A stretch of DNA of 64,000 nucleotides. Origin: Leptodontidium sp. MPI-SDFR-AT-0119 (lineage: Eukaryota > Ascomycota > Leotiomycetes > Helotiales > Leptodontidiaceae). A program made the position numbers and the translations under genes. The stretch is from the NCBI GenBank assembly GCA_020726505.1, contig JAHLEZ010000028.1, positions 710,977-774,976 of the forward strand, in the 5' to 3' direction. Below the pieces are notes generated by a model. The model was given only the letters and a program-made list of their open reading frames with translations, was not told the origin of the DNA and did no database searches. Shown here one piece after another: positions 1 to 10,870 of the stretch. How positions within the stretch are numbered: the first letter of the stretch is position 1; each line of letters starts with the position of its first letter.

Positions 1-2
1 CG

Positions 3-1520
3 ATGGGCGAGCGATGGTGGAATATCTCAGCACTCGAGTCCTTATGCAAAGCAGGCGCGGATCTCGAAATGACAGATGGAGACGGAAATACTGTCCTACA
101 ATGCGCACTAAATGGGAAGAAGAGCGGGTCTTGGGGGCCTGGCTTCTGGCGAAATGAAACGTTGGAGGTATTGCTCAGACATGACGCAAATGTCAACGCC
201 GTATCTCCAGACAGTGGATCGACACCACTCACCGCATGTTTGGAATCTAGGCGGGGTCGGAAACTGGTACAGAAGCTTCTTGATGCCGGTGCTGATATCA
301 ATCTTGGCAGAGTTCCTGCAATATTTGAAGCCATCGAGAGTGAAGATCCTGAAGCCACCGCAGCAATACTTGATGCTGGCGGAGATGTCAACGCTATCTA
401 CAGTCCGGAAAAGCCTAAAATGTATGGCCAGGGCCCAAAAGTAGAAACCCCACTTCTGTCTGCCGCCCTGAAGGATGGCTTTTCATTTCGCAATACTGAC
501 GCAGAGAGACGGTGCGCCCGAGAAGAAATTATAGCCGTCCTTCTTGAGCGTGGAGGAAATCCACTTCTAGAACTCCAGGATGGCAAAACCACTGTTCTCC
601 ATGAAATCGCATACTGCCACGGTCTCATCGCACCTATCTTGAAGACGGAGATCGATCTTGAAGTCAAAGATTCTCAACATCGCACGCCTTTACTTGCAGC
701 ATGCGGTCCCGTCGAAGGCTCCTGGCGCCGCACCGAAGACGAGTCCACACCCCGCGAATTGATTCTCGCAGGCGCAAACATCCATATAACAGATGCCACC
801 GGCTCGACTCCCCTTCACCTGGCCGTTCAGGCTGGTCTATTCGACACCACCTCTCTGCTGTTGGAAAAGGGCGCTTTCCCTTCTGCCAAGAACAATGCAG
901 AGCTCTCCCCACTGAGCTACGCTCTCAAATCTCATTACCAGAGTCAGCTGAAATTCGCCAAAGTTTTATTATCTGCTGGAGCGGAACATCTCATCACCGG
1001 TCCAAACGGGGAATCACCACTTCATCTTCTCGCCCCTTCGCTAATGTATCTCTCTCCGGCCAACGGCGCCGAGTTCCGGGAGCGTGTCTATCAGTCAAAT
1101 GATAAGACAGATTATCTCGCCGAGATTAACGATCTGTATCAGCAATTCGTTGACCATAGTTGCGACCGCAATGCTCGAGACCATCTGGGAAATACACCGC
1201 TGTTCCCATATGTCAAGGAAATTAAACATCGCAACGACTATTGGTTGGTTGAACCACCAGCGGAGGAGGACGTCAGGAAGATGTTTGAGAGTCATGACGT
1301 ACTGGCGGTTAATGATGAGGGCGATACGTTGTTGCATGCTGTTGCTTCTAGGCAGGAGGGAGATCAAAGTGAGGGTGATGGAGTGTGGTTGTTTAAGGAG
1401 CTGATGGTGTGGGGGGTAGATCCGAAGAAAGAGAATAAAAAGGGTGCTTCTGCACTTGATATTGCGGCTGCTTGTGGAAAGCAAGCAATTTTGGAGATTT
1501 TCGCGCGGGAAGAACAGTAG
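3..1520 (+). CDS. Ankyrin-repeat protein, 3' part of gene
   Basis: An open frame of 505 codons ends at a TAG at 1518-1520. The first residues already lie inside an ankyrin repeat (LCKAGADLEMTDGDGNT), so the ATG at position 3 is probably internal and the gene starts before the window. At least eight to ten ankyrin units follow, with GNTVL, TPLTA, TPLLSA, TPLLAA, STPLHLA, ESPLHLLA, GNTPLF and ASALDIAA helix starts and LLEKGA or LLDAGADIN turns. The repeats are irregular, with inserts up to about 60 residues, as is common in fungal ankyrin proteins. Ankyrin arrays bind proteins; no catalytic domain is visible in this part. In fungi such arrays often form the C-terminal sensor of NACHT- or lipase-headed proteins, but the N-terminal domain lies outside the window, so its role is unknown. 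Base composition is normal and no stop interrupts the frame. Confidence 0.88.
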   Translation: MGERWWNISALESLCKAGADLEMTDGDGNTVLQCALNGKKSGSWGPGFWRNETLEVLLRHDANVNAVSPDSGSTPLTACLESRRGRKLVQKLLDAGADINLGRVPAIFEAIESEDPEATAAILDAGGDVNAIYSPEKPKMYGQGPKVETPLLSAALKDGFSFRNTDAERRCAREEIIAVLLERGGNPLLELQDGKTTVLHEIAYCHGLIAPILKTEIDLEVKDSQHRTPLLAACGPVEGSWRRTEDESTPRELILAGANIHITDATGSTPLHLAVQAGLFDTTSLLLEKGAFPSAKNNAELSPLSYALKSHYQSQLKFAKVLLSAGAEHLITGPNGESPLHLLAPSLMYLSPANGAEFRERVYQSNDKTDYLAEINDLYQQFVDHSCDRNARDHLGNTPLFPYVKEIKHRNDYWLVEPPAEEDVRKMFESHDVLAVNDEGDTLLHAVASRQEGDQSEGDGVWLFKELMVWGVDPKKENKKGASALDIAAACGKQAILEIFAREEQ

Positions 1521-2037
1521 GAGAGGTACCTGGTTCTGCATACATACTTACTGGGAGACATAAGAAAGTAATCTAACGGCGGATTCTAACGTCTCGAAAG
1601 GCAAAATTCTCAGAAAAAAATTGAATGATAGTCTATACTAAGATATACGCTTTATTCAGCTTATAAAATGAAATGACGAGACTTAATCAATCTTAAGGCA
1701 TATAAAAGAAGCCAAGTATTTATATATCATTAGTTAAAATAATATTCTACAGTATATTTATTATGTACACGGTATGGGAATGTTGACAGGGTGTATCTGA
1801 TTATCCCAGGCTCCAGTACCGTCTAATACTGAGTGATAGCAAGAAATGTCGCTATGGTGACAGTAGCTGCTTCAGTCACGAGCAAATCCTGCTTCCGAAA
1901 AGTACCGTATCCCCTAAGCTGCCGTACAAAACACCCTTTTTATAGGGGGGTGGACAGCCTGTGGGGCGCCCTGTAATTTAGCGAGGAACACCAAAAATTA
2001 CACTTTGTACCAAAAGTATCGTTTTTCCTACCTATAT
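1521..2037. other. Intergenic, no gene seen
   Basis: The sequence after the ankyrin stop is moderately AT-rich. It contains a short GC-rich patch around 1,935-1,980 with runs of G and C. I see no coding frame, RNA gene or clear repeat. Confidence 0.5.
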
Positions 2038-2286
2038 TCAAGCTATTCTATAATATAATATAAAGCAATCTGTTTTCTTATAAAGTACAACCTCACATTG
2101 CTTACACTTATATATTGTAGCCTTTCTTTTGGTGGTTCGACCAAGATTAACTACTATATTTCCCAAAGCAACTCTTTTTAATAGAGGACTATTACTAAAC
2201 CTCACCCCTTTACAAGTAACGTAGTCTACTCTCTTTTGTGCTATTATTATTTTGATTAACTCATAGGAATAAACCGGGACCTCCAC
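2038..2286 (-). pseudogene. C-terminal scrap of a piggyBac-like DDE transposase
   Basis: The minus strand encodes about 80 residues ending at a stop. The segment has a CKG followed by KRVALGNIVVNLGR, then YKCKQCEVVLYKKTDCF. This resembles the cysteine-rich tail of fungal piggyBac-type transposases (Pfam DDE_Tnp_1_7), which read roughly CKG..KRVALGEI..NQGR..YGCKQCDV.LCK..CF..YH. Here YH is replaced by YY and the Cys before the last pair by Tyr, which fits C-to-T decay. No catalytic Asp region is recognisable upstream on this strand, so only a terminal fragment is present. The identification rests on recalled family patterns and is moderate. Confidence 0.5.
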
Positions 2287-3306
2287 AATAACTCCAGATA
2301 GCTATGAAATACGCCTCTTTCGTGAGTCCGGTATATTACGTCCTATAACAATTAGTGCGTCTACCACTTATAACCGGAAATCGTCTTGCGAACGGAGGGA
2401 AACGTTTTTTAGCTGTGCATTGGTCAATTAGTTTCCAGAAATAACCCACCGTGGCTCGACTAACCTTAGATCTTAGAAATCAACGATGGCCAATTTGCGG
2501 GCTATAGCAACTGTGTTATGGATCTGTTTCCTCGGTCAGTAATGTCCCTCGAGGTCTGCCAATCATTCCTGTTTAGACGAATCTATTTGACCTCTGAACT
2601 ATGTACATTTTATCCTGCGCGCAGAGTTTTTGTATCCTTTTTACCCCAGGGCACGCAGACCAGTCTTGCAATCTCAAGTCTCTTTGTCTTCCTCTAAATT
2701 GAAAAGAAAAGGAAACAAACTGGCGTTATTGAAACACTTAGGCCTGCTCCATGCCTTAATATGCTATCTATGTTTCCATCCCAGTCAAGCAGCGCATTGC
2801 TTCTTCGGGTCTCGGATGGCTGGAAATCTGCACCTCAGAGTGCATCACCAGCCAAGAAAACAGAAAGTGGTCTTTGAAGTGGTTTTAACTCCCAATCAGC
2901 AGTTTTCAAATTTTTAAGCTTCCGCATCTGTTTAACGTCAAAAGTAAGAGTCTCGTGTATCCCCAGCTCTGTTTCACATTTCGAGGCGAAGACTCCAAAA
3001 GCCTGTCAAGCGCTCGTAAAACCTTCACGCTATCGATCAAGGTCTTTGTGGGTTATCAAAGCTTGGTGATTGGCACTGCAACATGTGGGTCGATCGTCAC
3101 ATCGTGGCCGACGAGATCTGACATCATTAACAGACTGCAGTAGGCTGGATTCAAGAGGGATACCGACCTCTTCTAATTTTTTATGGGCGTGAATTCTACA
3201 CGAGCCCATTTATCCGAACGCACCTTCTGATAGAGAGGTGGAAGCTGTCGAGAGGAGATATTTGGGAAATGAGGATGAGAATGAACTGATCCGACCTTGC
3301 CCAACT
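2287..3306. other. Intergenic, no supported gene
   Basis: Two short plus-strand frames lie at about 2,630-2,917 and 2,955-3,143. They start at non-ATG codons or have no recognisable family and no intron signals. I do not call a gene here. Confidence 0.4.
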
Positions 3307-3667
3307 CTATCCGCGGCCCATCCACTCTAATTCATCTGGATGCAGATAAGATTGACGGTAAGGCAAGCACACCAAGGTTGGCTCCGTGACCAGTCGGTCA
3401 GCACCTTGAATCTGTCCGAGGTTCCAGCTGTTGACTTCGCCTAGATTAGCGAGTCTTTTCCGGACGCGCGATGGGATTTGTCCGTGCCAATGCTGTTGGG
3501 ACTCCATGTCTAAGTCTATCACCAGCGTTAAAGCTGTGTCTCTCAGACAGAATGCAGGAAACATTACTATGAGTTCGACGTTGAAGGAAGGTTTGGGTGA
3601 TTCCGATAAGGGATAGCATTGTGGCTATAATGCCAAAGATAATCGCGCAGATGACTTCAAGAGTCAT
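3307..3667 (-). CDS. Possible small single-pass membrane protein, frame broken
   Basis: On the minus strand an ATG at 3,667 opens a frame whose first 25 residues (MTLEVICAIIFGIIATMLSLIG) form a convincing transmembrane helix, followed by a basic QRR stretch. Many filamentous fungi have small uncharacterised proteins with this kind of start. The frame continues to 3,446. A second, overlapping frame (3,564 to 3,307) has more protein-like composition in its later part, so the real gene may switch frame through an intron or an indel near 3,560; I found no clean splice pair. No function can be assigned. Confidence 0.3.
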
Positions 3668-3905
3668 GGCGAGCTAATTTTATTTGAGCCGGGAGGGAGG
3701 ACGTGGTAACATAAATCGGAAAGAGCAGTGTCTGAATTGGTTGAGGTCCTTAGGATGAGGGCATGTGCTCGTTGCATTCATAAAGAGGATTTTAAGGATG
3801 CTACTATCTGTATACAATTTTTCAAAGGGGACAAGAAAGTTGTATAAATACGAATAGCGGCCCCCCAAGAAGAATCGCAGTCTGCGCTGTGCTTGAGAGC
3901 CTTCC

Positions 3906-4513
3906 GGGCCGGTGCAACTGATGCAGAAGATCGATCATCTGTGCCGAGACTGAGCCAGTGCTGTTGTTCCATGACGCATCTTGAAAACAGATTGAGTCTG
4001 TGCCAGCTTTTTGATTTTTGGATAGGAAAGATACGACGGGCAATGCGTAGAGCATCTTGACGACAAGGCTTGACGAGCTTCAGCGAGTGGGTGGCATTTC
4101 GAGATGCACCACCAGGGAGCCAGTGCACGTAGGCAAGGAGCCAGTGCAGGTACTCTCGCGATCGCATGTGAGCCAGTGCAAATTGGTGGCTAGTGCAAAT
4201 GGTTTGGCAGGTTGCCAAGGGAGCCAGTGCAAGTGGTTTGGCAGGTCGCCAAGTGAGCCAGTGCAAATAGCAAATCGCCAACAGACGCCAAGAGAGCAAG
4301 GACAAGGCCCAGAGAGCCGGTGCGATATCTAACGAGCCAGTAAAGGTCACCCAGTGCAGAGCCTGCAGCGGCGGATTGAGCCGGTGCAGAGCTGGGGCGG
4401 CTGCATGATTGCTGGGCTGGTCACATTTGCCGCCTCGAGCCAAGGCGCTGCGTTGTGGCCCGCTGAGGCTGTGATGTGCTGACCAGGCCACCGCAAGGGA
4501 CTGGGCCTGTGCA
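3906..4513 (+). repeat. Cluster of GAGCCRGTGCA repeats upstream of the C2H2 gene
   Basis: An 11-bp word GAGCC(A/G)GTGCA recurs in one orientation. Full or one-mismatch copies start near 3,952, 4,117, 4,138, 4,170, 4,221, 4,255 and 4,378. Weaker variants start near 3,906, 4,187, 4,314, 4,334, 4,347 and 4,503. Spacing is irregular (about 20-50 bp). The intervening DNA is partly repeated too: GTGGTTTGGCAGGT followed by GCCAAG occurs twice around 4,196-4,255. The cluster ends about 160 bp before the ATG of the zinc-finger gene. It could be a degenerate minisatellite or a binding-site cluster. A 313-codon open frame on the opposite strand is a by-product of the repeat. Confidence 0.7.
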
Positions 4514-4673
4514 AACTCCCTAACTCCCCCGCGCTCTACTTTATCTACAGATGATCCCATAACATTTTTCAGCGTCTTTATAGCCATTTCGACCTGAGCC
4601 AGCAGCACGGCAAGCCCTCCCCTGAACGACAGACACTTCCTGACTGCGCCGCGGGCCTGTGAATACCGAAAGG

Positions 4674-5413
4674 ATGAAAGCAATACATCCGGCCACGTTC
4701 CCATGCAGTCTGTGCCCAAAAAGATTCACTCGAGCCTTTAACCTGCGAAATCATTTTCGCACTCACACGGACGAGCGACCTTTCGTTTGCACCGTGTGTG
4801 GGAAGGCGTTCAATCGGAAAAACGATCACAAAAGCCACGAACAGCTTCATAGCGGCGAGAAGAAGTGGATATGTAAAGGCGACTTGGACAATGGCTGCAA
4901 TTGGGGCTGCGGTCGCCGCTTTGCTCGCTCCTCGAACCTCGGACGGCATTTTCGAAGTGAATGCGGCCAAATTTGCATCAAGCCCCTTCTGGAGGAAGAG
5001 CATGCGAAGCGCCTTGCAAATCCGGCCTGGCCACTAACGCCGCGAGCAAATGCGGAGCCCACGGCTGCGACCACGCTGACGGACATTGCAAGAACTTCGG
5101 AGACAGGGAGAAGCAGTGCATATATAGAATCTACCACTCCACCTGCACGACCAGATGTCTCCCAAGCGGCTCTGTCCGTCTTCTCATCTGGTGATTTAGC
5201 GGCCATTCACTGGAATGCATTTGACCGTGAGTACACCGTCACATGCATAGACCTAGGCTGACTATTTACTTTTGATCAGAACCTTTCCTGATCCGCCCTC
5301 CTCTAGAAACGCAGAATGCAAGCAACATCCAAAGAGCAAAGCCAGGAAGCGTCCTTGAGCCACGCGAAAACATCCAGCTACTTGAAAAAATCTTCAGAGA
5401 TAAAGGTTCGTAG
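4674..5413 (+). CDS. Short Crz1/CrzA-like C2H2 zinc-finger protein, join(4674..5226,5280..5413)
   Basis: Two exons encode 228 residues. The intron at 5,227-5,279 has GTGAGT and CAG borders, and splicing restores a frame ending ...[11 protein letters not shown] then TAG at 5,411. The fingers match those of the calcineurin-responsive factor Crz1/CrzA: finger 1 uses C11, C14, H27, H31; finger 2 uses C39, C42, H55, H59, with the [17 protein letters not shown] linker. The third is the atypical Crz1 type (C67, C79, H92, C97) followed by [10 protein letters not shown]. The ATG at 4,674 is the first after an in-frame TGA at 4,641. Crz1 orthologues are much longer and carry a Gln/Ser-rich N-terminus with calcineurin docking motifs; none is seen here, so this is a short paralogue, a fragment, or a gene with an unrecognised upstream exon. 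It probably binds DNA in the nucleus. Confidence 0.82.
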
Positions 5414-5914
5414 CCTCCTCTTACGCCATAATATTGCGCGTTTCGTAGCTGATGCGCTGCAAGGCTTCGATGTAGAGGCAGAGATCAATTCGGAAATTCG
5501 AAAAGCGGGGATTTTGGCTTATAGAGCTTGAATCTGAATCCGGCTTTCTACCTAGCTTAGCTCTAGCTCAGCGTTGGCTGACGATCTCGACTCCCACATC
5601 CTTAGCTCGGCTTATATCGAAGACGATGTCATTCGATATAGAAGAGTTAGAGTGGAAAGATTAGGTGGACGCCCGGGTGCCATGATATGAATTCGTTGTA
5701 CTTGACGAAGCGGGATTGGCCGATATAAGATGCGAGGTTACAAATGGACACAACCTAACAGCGAGTAAGACGTTGTTGCAACCCGTAAGTATGCACTCCG
5801 TAAGATAGGACCTTTTACTTATGGGTATCTAAGTAGTATCACAGAAGCGTTCCAATTCAAACAACTCGATTACCGTCCGTCCTGGGTGGCGAAAAGCCCT
5901 GCGTGCTGAAACGA
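5414..5914. other. Intergenic, no gene seen
   Basis: The 3' flank of the C2H2 gene has normal composition. I see no convincing coding frame, repeat or RNA gene. Confidence 0.45.
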
Positions 5915-6258
5915 CTAATCAGATCGTTTATCGACATTCTCCTTACCCAGTTTTGCCATCTTAATCTGCATAACTCTCAGAAAGCGTTCCAAGTCCGCAA
6001 TAGTTTCCCTGGGCCGTGTGAGATTCTCTGACAAGCTATCGTTAATCGTCTGCTTGAGTTCTACACACAGCCGTTGAGATGCTGCTGTAAAATAATCAAC
6101 CAAACTTGGAAGCTCTCCCTCGTTCGAACCAACACATGTGCCAGCAAGTTCTGTTCTTTCCATTGGGCTCCCCTGTCTGTTGGGCTTGGATGTTGCTTGC
6201 TGCCACTTTCCACGTCGGCTGGTAAACCCAGGAATGAACGGCCAGTCGTCACATTATA
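5915..6258 (-). CDS. Hypothetical protein fragment
   Basis: A minus-strand frame is open from just inside an upstream TAA near 6,258 to a stop at 5,915. It encodes about 110 residues if read without requiring an ATG, or 82 from the codon at 6,163. The last 60 residues look like real protein: an amphipathic stretch SLVDYFTAASQRLCVELKQ followed by an acidic/basic helix ending KMAKLGKENVDKRSD. I recognise no family. There is no good upstream exon or promoter, so it may be an exon of a small gene or a decayed remnant. Confidence 0.3.
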
Positions 6259-6269
6259 TACAGTCTAAG

Positions 6270-6810
6270 TATATTATAGTAAAGTTCGAAATCGGCTTCA
6301 GTTCTGAATATTAGTGATATTATTTTTGACCTATGCTTTAAAATGCGCTAACCCTTTTGTGGCTAGCCTTGTTCTAGACCCTTGAATTTGCTTATTTCCC
6401 TGCTCTGCAGTATTGCACGTGAATTGGAGACTCCTGCCTCAGGTTAGGAGATAATTCATGCTTTTTCTAAAAGATACTTACTAGAAATTGAGTGGCAATT
6501 ATGGGATATTATACAAGCACATGTTCCCTTTGACCCTATGGCCTTGCCGTTAATGTATTCTATTGCCTAGCCTTTTGCGAACCATCTAAAAAAAGAAACA
6601 GGCTCGCTTAATCAGTCAGCCCTGCATGGAGCCTTGCAAACACAAAGTCCACCTGCGAGCCTCGCCTACAATCTATCTTTCTCTTTCCCCTCTGTCACTT
6701 CGTAGGGCTTTGAACAATCCGATCGTCCTTCATTCAGTTCTTCTTGTGGGACTCTTACTTCGGGCTTTCTGCTTGTTTTCACAGGTTTTGTGAAGATATC
6801 TACTGTCAAA
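6270..6810 (+). promoter_or_regulatory. Probable promoter and 5' leader of the 1,287-aa gene
   Basis: The 540 bp before the ATG at 6,811 hold no coding frame. The last 150 bp are pyrimidine-rich (tcttt, cccctct, ctttct tracts), as is usual near fungal transcription starts. No single TATA or CAAT element can be assigned with confidence. Confidence 0.4.
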
Positions 6811-9800
6811 ATGAACAGCATTTCTGATACCCTACTCGGCCTCACGAATGACGAGATCGCCCTGCTGCGACATCACCAGCAAGTCGCTGCTTCGACAGCT
6901 GGTGGCTCCTCCGGGCGTGCGGCATCTCGCGCATCCTCACAAGGTCTCCTTCTCCTAGACAGCTCGTCCCTAAAGTCTCTTAGCAGACATTTCGATGGCC
7001 TAATGCAACAGATACAGGCGCGATTAGACTACCTTTCCGAACAGACTCAAGCAACAGTAAACCAGCAATACGACCGCAAAGGTAACGCAATAGCGATCGC
7101 AGACTCTGAGATCGCGCATTTTAAAGACGTGCTGCGTCAGATTGACGAACTTGAAGTAGACTTCGACAAGTTAAGGCATATCCGTGATATTATAAGGGCT
7201 TACCGGCAACGTGTGGAGGAAATGGAGAGATCTTTGCCCGAGAATAGAGCCCACCAGGCGTCGATGGGCTCTCAGCAACAGACGTCTGTAGTGATGAAAG
7301 GGGACAGCTGGCCATCCGCGTTGACACCGGTTCCGCGCAAAAGTCGAACTCAATTGGAGGTTCTGGATACTAGGAATGAGGCGGTTGAGGGCAAGCAAGC
7401 GGCTCAATCGAGTGAGCAAGTTGCAGGCCCTGCATCGAAGAAAACTATGGCGGAATTGCATAGAAATGCCAATCTATCAGTTCCTGGTCACTCCACGCGG
7501 CACTCAGGAGGTACCGTAGCCGTGTCTGTCGGCCCACCCACTGATTCTGGATACGCATCTATGACAAGAGGTATGGCTCCGCACACCAGGAATACTCAAG
7601 TTGGAGATCGAATACAAGGCACCGAAGATCTCCATTCTTCGCCACCGGTCAGCGAGGGTTTGGGGGCTCCAGCTTCAACGAATCCGGAGCTCTCTCGGAA
7701 TCTAGCCAACGAGGAATCTCAAGACATCAGAACAATTTACTCCGATTCAGCGAGCCTGCCCCCTTTCCAGAAAGAGAACTACATATCCGCATTAGCCAGA
7801 GACTTGCGAAATAGTCTAAATTTGGAACATACAACCCCTCAAATTAGCCGGAAGATTACGGATGCCCTTCCTGAACTACTAAAAGCCTTCGCCATCAAAG
7901 TTGGCTACAACGCACCAAATCAGATGCGTCGCAACATCATGTGGTTCGTCTACAAGTACCGAAAGTGAGTCTTGCTGTCTAAAACTGTTGAGGAAATTTT
8001 CTTCCCTTCGATTGTCAAAGGAAGGATAGTACTGACCCTGGTCCTTAATTAGTGAGATAGCCAAATCCTTCGAAAATATTTCTGCCGACGACGACGAGAG
8101 TCTTCTCGGCGTTGATGCAATGGATCTTGATAGGCTACTTCCGGAGGAAAAGATTAGCTTTTGGCGTCAAAAGCTAAAGTACCCGCTGGAAGAACCCCAG
8201 AGTGACGTCTTCCCTGAATCTGAAAGCCAAGATCACACCAAATGCATAGTCGACTACGAAGTAGAAGAGATTGATGAGACAAACATGCCTGGACTTCCAG
8301 TATATCAGGGCTTTCTTTTCAAATGTCCTGCGTACGAGTGGCTCGTAGCGGCTCTACAACGGGAGGTAACCCTGAAACCCGCGGCCGTCGATGTCATGAA
8401 GTCTATCGGGGAGGAAATAACCCGTTTTCTGCTATCGACTAACTTGACTAATAAGATCAGCCGAAAGAACTCTCCCGTGCCTTATAAGATTCGCTTCGAA
8501 ATTCCGTGGGATCCGGTAGCCTTTGCCGAGGAGCAAGAATATGATGAGGAGCCAGAGAGGGTCGTTGAGATCGCACTAACCCTGACTGGGTCCGCCAGAA
8601 ATGTACAAGCACTCTCTTGTGTGGAATACATGCGTCAAACTTGGCCGACTGTTGGAGATTTTATCATTCAGTTGGTCAAAAATGTGGTCCGTAATCGTCA
8701 CAGCAGTCGGCACACGAGTAGGTTCCAAGCCTCATGGAGTTGATTCCAGACTTTAACGATAACATTTAGTCTTTCTACCTGATGACACCAAGATTATTGC
8801 GTGGTTCGATGAATCTGGCCTCATCGTTGAAGCTCTGGGTACTGGACATTCCGTCGCAGAAATTGGTACGCAGCTTGCCTGGCTTGGTGCAGCACTGCGC
8901 TCTTCCCCGAGTGAGCTTGGAGTCACATACTGCACACCATTTATCAGCGATATTCATCTTAGCAAAGCACCTCGGGAAGCTTCTCAATCATCGGCTATAA
9001 CCGAAAGTCTCTGCAAGATCAATTTCAGTACCGAGAATGGGGACGAATTCACCGAGCCGTTGAATGGTCAATGCTGGCACAACATGTTCAGAAATCCGGT
9101 TGTTGTCAAAGGCTATCCAATACGGGCTAGGACTAACCCCAACACTGGACTTGAGGTTCCTCTTAATGTAATAGCAGGGTTGGTCCGAAGCAAGCGTGCG
9201 GATAGCTTCGATGGAAAACTGTATATCAAAGGCTTCTCGACCTTGCTAGTTCCGACAAAACGCCACACCGACACACTCATCTGGCACTTGCTTCATAATA
9301 AAGATGGAAACCGGATATCGTATCTAGATAATACCGTTCCCTGCACAGAAACCGTTGGTTTCCTTGATCTGACGAACGTCCGACATGTGATTGGCTGGTG
9401 CTCGGAAGTGAGAAGTTATGCCGGTAAGAAGACCTGACATCAGTAACAGATAGCTTTGCTAACAAAAGATTATTTGTAGGCGCTGCGGATGCCAAGTATA
9501 CCATACAACGATCCAGGCTCCCAGAGCCTCCATCGGGCTCCGTTCTCGAAAAGATCACCATAACTGGCGGTCAATTTATTATAGGCGGTGCCGAGTTCTG
9601 CTTAGGCAGAAGAGACCTCCCAGTTCACGTATCACGAAATGGCTATGTGCCACAGCTCAAGTGGATCTCGAAGAAGTTTGTAGTCTTTTGGGATGAGGCA
9701 GACAAAATAGGCTGGCTAGTCAATGGCACCAGCGCTTTACTACATCTTGTTCGTGCTTCTCTGGAGCACGACAGTACCGACAAGTTCAGCTCCGAATTTC

Positions 9801-10870
9801 TCTTTAAACGAGAGGAAATGCAGGAATCGCGTGAGCCGTACACAGCTGAATCCGCTCTCGAAGTCCTTCTCAATAACACAAACAAAAAACTTACGATATA
9901 TCCTGAGAAAGAAAGTTTTATTCGGTTTGAAGATCGAGTTGAACATATCTACAACATCTTAGAGAAACTCATAGACCATCAAATCGATGTAGCCAGACAA
10001 AGTGGGGTGAAAATGAAGCCTCGAGCACGCAAACACCTCGAAGGCTGGGAGTTCAAGGATCTGGCAACTGACCAAGACCCATTTTACCCCCGCGTCGCTA
10101 CCCTTCCTACAATTGGCAAAGGGTGGGTCGATTTCACGAGAGCAATTCATGCAGTAAACTTGTTTGGACGTGGGTTTGGCGAACTGATCCAACCGAGGGA
10201 TTCCAGCAGACTGTGCCCTTATTGGACCAGAGTGCCAACTGGGAAGTACTATCTTGCAGCCTGTGTTGCAGATGTCAAGGAAATCATGGAAGTCGAGGGT
10301 AATCCGGATTCGAACCCAATGAAGCTCAGTTGCAACATTCTTTGGCACAACCCGGACAGGGTTTTCGATACGTGCCAATGCATGACAACGAAGAGAAATC
10401 ACTCGGATCTTGTCCAAGTCCTCCTGCCGTCAAGATTGTCCAATATCCTGCCCAAGAGGAGTCCGATCACTTTGCAAGATCACGGTGCTGTGCTGTTTGG
10501 CCACAACTGGAACTTCAACTGGCACTGGAAAGACCATGGAGACCCGGTGAAGGGAAAACCGTCGGCGCCGTCAGAAGAGATTGATAGCGTCTTCTACGAC
10601 AGTGGGATAGGATCAAGCCCTAGCTCTCGTGAGGCTATGGGGTCATCAGACCTTCAGAAAGCACCTTCAGCAGACGAAGATCCCAGTAGCCTACCCAGTG
10701 ACCCGGATTCTCCTGCATCTACCAAGTCCTGCAACCTGGAACAACTTACTGGTTCTGCACAAAAGCAAGAGGAAATATTTTCAACAGCTGCTAAGGAAAC
10801 AAACGAGGGCAAACGTCGAGTTCTTCCTCGTCGTATACTCAAAAGACTAAGAGGGAATTATTTCAAGTGA
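6811..10870 (+). CDS. 1,287-aa uncharacterised fungal protein, join(6811..7964,8053..8717,8770..9423,9480..10870)
   Basis: Four exons give one uninterrupted frame of 1,287 codons. The introns (7,965-8,052; 8,718-8,769; 9,424-9,479) have GTGAGT, GTAGGT or GTAAGA donors and TAG acceptors, and each junction keeps the phase. The N-terminus (MNSISDTLLGLTNDEIALLRHHQQ) is followed by a Ser/Ala-rich linker. Next comes a predicted coiled coil at about residues 55-145 rich in Leu, Glu and Arg, then a long polar region with an SGYASM patch (about 150-310). The rest is globular, with a Trp-rich middle (IAWFDESGLIVEALG, LAWLGAALRSSP, NGQCWHNMFRNPVV) and a well-formed C-terminal half (WISKKFVVFWDEADK, GWVDFTRAIHAVNLFGRGFG). 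The last 110 residues are polar with a basic end. I recall similar proteins in many moulds, all unannotated; no catalytic motif is evident. Frame integrity argues for function. Confidence 0.87.

Noticed and set aside
398..1541. Several 80-150 codon frames opposite or out of frame with the ankyrin gene
   Set aside because: They lie wholly within the coding ankyrin frame and have no protein-like pattern.
2630..3143. Two plus-strand frames considered as small genes
   Set aside because: Non-ATG or weak starts, no family resemblance, no splice signals.
3778..4719. 313-codon open frame on the minus strand
   Set aside because: It runs antisense through the GAGCCRGTGCA cluster, gives repeated LHWL words from the repeat itself, and overlaps the start of the zinc-finger gene. 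No family signature.
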